Below are positions 6,381-10,133 of a stretch of 10,133 bases of DNA, in pieces. The DNA comes from CAZNKU01 sp964573775 (GTDB lineage Bacteria; Bacillota; Clostridia; Monoglobales; Firm-18). A program made the translations under genes and the position numbers. Location: assembly GCA_964573775.1 (NCBI GenBank), contig CAZNKU010000050.1:1-10133 (forward strand). The letters are read 5' to 3'. The notes beneath the pieces were generated by a model. The model made no database searches. It was not told where the DNA came from and saw nothing but the letters and a program-made list of their open reading frames with translations. Positions within the stretch are counted from its first letter, which is position 1, and every line of letters starts with the position of its first letter.

Positions 6381-9300
6381 TTATATTAGTTTTAGTAATT
6401 CAGAAATAACCTTTGCTGCTTCTGCTCTTGTCAAATTATCAAGAGGTCTGTATTCGTTATTATAACCTTCAATAAGACCTATTGATTTCATATATTCAAC
6501 GGCTTCTGTTGCATAGTCTGAAACTTTATTGTTATCTGCAAATGCATCTACCTCAGTTTCTTCTATTGTTATTCCCAATTTTTCGATTGTTCGTGTAATC
6601 ATAACCGCCATATCCTGACGTGTTATATTTTCACCAATACCGAATCTTGTATCTGTTACACCGTTTACAATGCCAATATTTTTAGCCTTTAGTACATAAG
6701 TTTTGTACCAATCGTCTGCAACGTCTGTAAATACATTTTCACATTCTTCTGCTTCGATATCTGTTGCTTCCAAAAGCATCTTTAAGAACTGTTCACGTGT
6801 AACATTGGCATTTGGAGCAAAACCGCCGTTACCATTGCCTGAAACGATTCCTTTTTCTGCAAGTTCTGTTACATAATCAAAGTACCAATCATTTTCCTTA
6901 ACGTCATTAAATTTGACAGAAGCTGATGGTTTTTCTTCCTTTGGTTCTTCCTGTTTATCTTCTTCCTTTACAGGAGGTTTAACTGCGGCACCACCGCCTC
7001 CGCCTCCGCCGCCACCAGAAGATTCCCTAGTGAACTTAGCGTGTAACTCAATATCGCACTCAGCTTTAAATGTATAGTTTGCATCTTGTGATACAAGAGT
7101 ATTGTTAAAATACCAACCGCTAAATTTATACTTACTGTTAGGTGTAGCAACAACTGCTACAGTGCTTCCTTTAATATAGCTTCCTGCACCCGTTACAGTA
7201 CCGTTTGTTGCAGTAATTGTTAGTGTAACTATATTTTCTGTTGCAATAGTACCTTCAACATTTTCTGTTATTACTGTATAGTTTTCAGATTTTTCACCCT
7301 TCAAAGCAAAGTTAGTTACTTTTACTTTAGAAGTTGTTTCGTCAACAGCCTCAATAATTTCAATATTTAGTTTATCGAAATCAATAGCAACTGCGGTATC
7401 TTCCGCAATTACGCCTTCAAGAACTGCTGTTTTTTCTGCCAAGTTAACAGATGTCACTGTAACACCCTTTGTGCCTACAACAAGCTTTTGAGTATTTTCA
7501 TATGCTGCGTATTCATCATTGCCTGTCTGTTTAACTGTGATATCAGCTTCACCTGCGGCTTTGATTGTAATTACACCTTCTGCAGAAACCTCTGCAACAT
7601 CTGTGTTACTGCTTTCAAAAGTATATGCCGTAAGATTTGCAGTGCTGTCAGGTGTTACAGTTAGTGTAATAGGAACATCACCGTATGTTGCGCTTGCAAT
7701 TGCTGAAACTGTGATATTCTGTACTGTCTTGTCAACAATTTCAAAAATTGCTTTGTTGTATGTTATATCATAGTTGTCATTAATTTCAAGAGTACCAATC
7801 AAGATATCGTACTGACCGACTGTTTCGCCGGCTTTTCTTGTAAGTGAGCCTGTAAATGTATCACCCGCAACCAAATCACCTACTACTGTGTATGTAAGTT
7901 CAGGGTCTGCAGCACCAACCTTTTTGTTCTTTGCATCAGCATTTACTGTAATAGGCTTCTTGGTTACAACAAGTGTCTGCTTCTTTGTAAACGGAGCATA
8001 TTCGTCATTACCTGCCTGTTTAACTGTAATGTCAGCTTTGCCTGCGGCTTTGATTGTAATTACACCTTCTGCAGAAATTTCTGCTACATCTGTGTTACTG
8101 CTTTCATATGTGAAGTTTGCAAGTTGTGATGTACTGTCAGGTGTTACTGTCAGCGTAATTGATGCATCACCGTATGCTGCACTTGTAATTTCTGATACTG
8201 TAATATTTTGAGTTGTTTTATCCTCTACTGTCAATGTGCCCTTTATAAATGTAAGAGTGTAGTTTGATGTTGCCTTTAAAGTACCCTGCGTAATATCAAA
8301 AGTACCAACTTTAGAGCCGTTTGCTTTTGTTGTCAACGCACCTGTTAAAGCATCATCACCAAAAAGCTTACCTTCTGTGATTGTATATGTAAGCTCAGGA
8401 ACGTCACTGCCCTTTGTCATAGACAAATCGTCAGCTTTAACTTTAAGTGTTGTCTTGCTGATAGTTGCTTTCAAACCTGTCGGCTGAGTAAGAGTATAGT
8501 TACCCTTATCTGTACCGGAAAGAACAATTTCATCAAAGCTTACTGCAATACCTGTGCCTGCATCTTTCTTCGCAAAAGTACCGCTTATGGGCATAACTGC
8601 TGTAACATCATCAGCTGATACTACACCGTTTAATGTACCGCCTGTTAAAATTGCATCTGTTGTGCCGTCATAAGTTTTAGCCTGTGCTGAAAGACCTGTA
8701 ACTGTAAGAGCTTTTGGATTAATTACAAGCTTTGAAGTCAAAACCAAATCATTGTAACCATTTGCTGAAACAGTTGCCCTTACATTGTATTCACCGGCAT
8801 CTGTTGCCTTTTCATTTTCGTACACAACGCTTGCACCGGCAGGGATTGTTCCCTTAACCGCAACAGACTTTTCTGTGCCGTCGTATGTGTATGTTGCATC
8901 TACCATCGAAAGACCTTTGAAGTTTTCTTTTGGTTTTTCTGTTGCAGTAATTGTTGAATCCACAACTGAGGATTCAATTACTGTTGAGCCTTTTTTTGTA
9001 AGAGGCGTTGCAGATACTGTTGCAGTACCTGCCTTGTTAACCGTAAAATTCATTTTACAAATATTACCGTCAAATGCTGTTGCGTCCTTTAACGCAATAA
9101 CTATTGCCATTTTGTCTTCGTCAAAAGTCGGAGGCAAAATTGTCAAATCTTCAATGTGCTCATAATCCGAAAATCCTGTAAAGGTAAGTATTTCGGAATT
9201 ATAAGTAAAACCTGACAAAGCAATTGAGTTAATTTCCTCACTGCTTTTTAACGATACCTGAACCGAAACGGTATCTCCAACAAGTACCGATGCTGATGAC

Positions 9301-9398
9301 ATTGTAAATATCGCACTTGCATCTGCAAATACATTAACAGTAGAGAATAATGTTAATATCATCATTACTGCTAAAATTGCTGATAGTAATTTTTTCAT
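6381..9398 (-). CDS. Secreted multi-domain surface protein with three SLH domains
   Basis: 1005-aa exported protein, probably held to the cell wall by its SLH domains binding secondary wall polymer. In order it has a signal peptide (KK then a hydrophobic stretch, cleavage after VFA at 25) and a cohesin-like beta domain (about 27-150). It then has an MBG-type domain (158-230), a YDG domain (225-318, AKTYDGTTDA), an MBG_2-like domain (318-395) and a BIG2-like repeat (396-478). A second MBG_2-like domain (481-555), a second BIG2-like repeat (558-640), a YDG-like segment (640-718) and an InlB-like repeat with FSGWYFNN (about 723-790) follow. Nine glycines (near 797), a charged Pro/Glu/Lys linker and SLH domains at about 828-870, 886-930 and 949-1000 end the protein. 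The upstream ATG at 9416 lacks a ribosome binding site. The ATG at 9398 has AAAGGA nine bases before it and starts right at the signal peptide, so it is preferred. No enzymatic domain is seen; adhesion or structure is likely. Confidence 0.92.
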   Translation of the reverse strand: MKKLLSAILAVMMILTLFSTVNVFADASAIFTMSSASVLVGDTVSVQVSLKSSEEINSIALSGFTYNSEILTFTGFSDYEHIEDLTILPPTFDEDKMAIVIALKDATAFDGNICKMNFTVNKAGTATVSATPLTKKGSTVIESSVVDSTITATEKPKENFKGLSMVDATYTYDGTEKSVAVKGTIPAGASVVYENEKATDAGEYNVRATVSANGYNDLVLTSKLVINPKALTVTGLSAQAKTYDGTTDAILTGGTLNGVVSADDVTAVMPISGTFAKKDAGTGIAVSFDEIVLSGTDKGNYTLTQPTGLKATISKTTLKVKADDLSMTKGSDVPELTYTITEGKLFGDDALTGALTTKANGSKVGTFDITQGTLKATSNYTLTFIKGTLTVEDKTTQNITVSEITSAAYGDASITLTVTPDSTSQLANFTYESSNTDVAEISAEGVITIKAAGKADITVKQAGNDEYAPFTKKQTLVVTKKPITVNADAKNKKVGAADPELTYTVVGDLVAGDTFTGSLTRKAGETVGQYDILIGTLEINDNYDITYNKAIFEIVDKTVQNITVSAIASATYGDVPITLTVTPDSTANLTAYTFESSNTDVAEVSAEGVITIKAAGEADITVKQTGNDEYAAYENTQKLVVGTKGVTVTSVNLAEKTAVLEGVIAEDTAVAIDFDKLNIEIIEAVDETTSKVKVTNFALKGEKSENYTVITENVEGTIATENIVTLTITATNGTVTGAGSYIKGSTVAVVATPNSKYKFSGWYFNNTLVSQDANYTFKAECDIELHAKFTRESSGGGGGGGGGAAVKPPVKEEDKQEEPKEEKPSASVKFNDVKENDWYFDYVTELAEKGIVSGNGNGGFAPNANVTREQFLKMLLEATDIEAEECENVFTDVADDWYKTYVLKAKNIGIVNGVTDTRFGIGENITRQDMAVMITRTIEKLGITIEETEVDAFADNNKVSDYATEAVEYMKSIGLIEGYNNEYRPLDNLTRAEAAKVISELLKLI
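7507..7735 (-). repeat. Internal direct repeat, copy 2 (BIG2-like module)
   Basis: This stretch encodes the second BIG2-like repeat of the SLH protein and matches 7996-8224 at a fixed offset of 489 bases. A run of 37 bases (7552-7588 and 8041-8077) is identical. Shared peptide landmarks include YGD, LTVTPDST, ESSNTDVAE, SAEGVITIKAAG and GNDEYA. Confidence 0.85.
7996..8224 (-). repeat. Internal direct repeat, copy 1 (BIG2-like module)
   Basis: First copy in coding order of the module repeated at 7507-7735. Together with the MBG_2-like segment between them, the repeat unit is about 163 residues, pointing to tandem duplication of a BIG2-plus-MBG block. Confidence 0.85.
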
Positions 9399-9407
9399 TT
9401 TTCCATT

Positions 9408-9413
9408 TCCTTT
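9408..9413 (-). promoter_or_regulatory. Ribosome binding site that sets the SLH protein start
   Basis: Minus-strand AAAGGA (9413-9408) is nine bases before the ATG at 9398. The alternative ATG at 9416 has only AAGCTTAGACAAAA before it, with no Shine-Dalgarno match. Confidence 0.65.
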
Positions 9414-9432
9414 CATTTTTGTCTAAGCTTAA

Positions 9433-10133
9433 TTAGTAAATATAATATACTAAGTCAACAACATTCCCGTCATAGATGTATAAGTATACTGCAACATCCT
9501 TACCATTAGATACTTCGCCATCAACATATAGATCATATGTACCGCCTACTTCATCTATAACATCATATTCAATGTAAGCAAGACTTTCGCCAATTTTATA
9601 CTTATTCCGTAGCGTAGATGTTGAATCATACACGTAGATGTTAGCAGAAGATTCAACCTTATATTCTTCACCATCGACAACGACTATCTTCCTCCTTACA
9701 TCCATTGGACTTGACCAATAATCGCTATCGTTATACAACTCCAATGTACCGTAGGCAACACTTTCATATTCATCAGTTATTGAGAAATCATCACCAACCA
9801 CGTTGAAATAGTTAATATCACCGTTTGCTTTGTATATCGGTACTACTAACATACCGGGTTCAACATCTGTTGTTTCACAGATGTAAGAAACTTCTTCAAG
9901 ACCTTTGTAGCCCGTTACACGAATTATATCATAACCATCTGCGTCTGTCGTGGCAGAAAGCTTTGTAACAAACGTAGCATTCTTTATTTCTACGGGTGTA
10001 CTCGGTTCTTCTTCGGAATTTTCTCCGGGAATTATGTCACCCATTATAATAATAGCACCGATGTTTCTGTCATCATCAACATCATATAGGTGAGCACCTA
10101 CTAGATCCTGATCATCTGATAGATTCTGAAGTG
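9433..10133 (-). CDS. C-terminal part of a beta-rich, probably surface-associated protein (partial)
   Basis: The reading frame is open to the right edge, so at least 232 residues of a longer protein are visible and the true start lies outside. The internal ATG at 10044 has no ribosome binding site, and the frame continues upstream through LVGAHLYDVDDDRNIGAIII, so it is not the start. The visible part is acidic, rich in Tyr, Val and Asp, and predicted from its pattern to be beta strands, with a short Ser/Glu/Pro linker (GENSEEEPSTPVE). No cysteine-based or catalytic motif stands out. The 34-base gap to the SLH gene on the same strand suggests one operon. It resembles the C-terminal, non-SLH regions of clostridial SLH proteins, but this is an inference from composition and context. 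I do not recognise a named family. Confidence 0.75.
   Translation of the reverse strand, partial: LQNLSDDQDLVGAHLYDVDDDRNIGAIIIMGDIIPGENSEEEPSTPVEIKNATFVTKLSATTDADGYDIIRVTGYKGLEEVSYICETTDVEPGMLVVPIYKANGDINYFNVVGDDFSITDEYESVAYGTLELYNDSDYWSSPMDVRRKIVVVDGEEYKVESSANIYVYDSTSTLRNKYKIGESLAYIEYDVIDEVGGTYDLYVDGEVSNGKDVAVYLYIYDGNVVDLVYYIY

Noticed and set aside
7519..8211. Plus-strand open frames opposite the SLH protein gene
   Set aside because: They mirror the Thr/Val/Ala-rich repeats of the opposite strand, recur with the repeat, and have no translation signals.
10042..10044. ATG at 10044 as the start of the right-edge gene
   Set aside because: The frame stays open to the window edge with protein-like sequence upstream, and no Shine-Dalgarno sequence lies before this ATG.

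Overview
The window looks like a chromosomal segment of a low-GC anaerobic Firmicute, most likely class Clostridia. The signs are AT-rich intergenic DNA, strong AGGAGG-type ribosome binding sites, consensus TTGACA/TATAAT promoters, a DUF4838 protein beside an FAD_oxidored protein, and large secreted proteins with S-layer homology (SLH) domains. I cannot name the species from sequence alone.

Layout. Bases 1-331 contain no gene. They hold a compact array of short palindromes joined by eight copies of AGCTAAAT(T), four in each orientation, followed by a minus-strand promoter that reads into the array. Bases 332-2988 are a minus-strand operon of two genes overlapping by four bases: first a 247-aa protein that looks like a shrunken, degenerate FAD_oxidored relative, then a full 638-aa FAD-dependent oxidoreductase with a HEAT-like tail. 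Bases 3022-3055 carry two divergent promoters lying on top of one another. One drives that operon; the other drives a plus-strand AraC-family regulator (3108-3974). A gap with a long hairpin and a possible decayed tRNA 3' end follows. A promoter at 4104-4132 then drives a 631-aa DUF4838 protein (4227-6122).

A bidirectional terminator (6188-6236) and a second hairpin (6333-6373) separate this metabolic block from a convergent minus-strand surface-protein block. The latter contains a 1005-aa secreted protein (cohesin-like, MBG/YDG/BIG2-type repeats, InlB-like repeat, Gly9 linker, three SLH domains; 6381-9398). Upstream of it by 34 bases is the C-terminal part of another beta-rich, probably extracellular, protein that runs off the right edge (9433-10133).

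How the genes may work together (inference). The AraC regulator, the oxidoreductase pair and the DUF4838 protein form a plausible small carbohydrate-utilisation locus: a sugar-sensing regulator between divergent units, a flavoenzyme that may oxidise a sugar or derivative, and a protein resembling the N-terminal and barrel regions of glycosidases such as hexosaminidases and alpha-glucuronidases. None has a signal peptide, so they should act in the cytosol. The two right-hand genes are an independent cell-surface unit. The palindrome array at the left edge is the least explained element.
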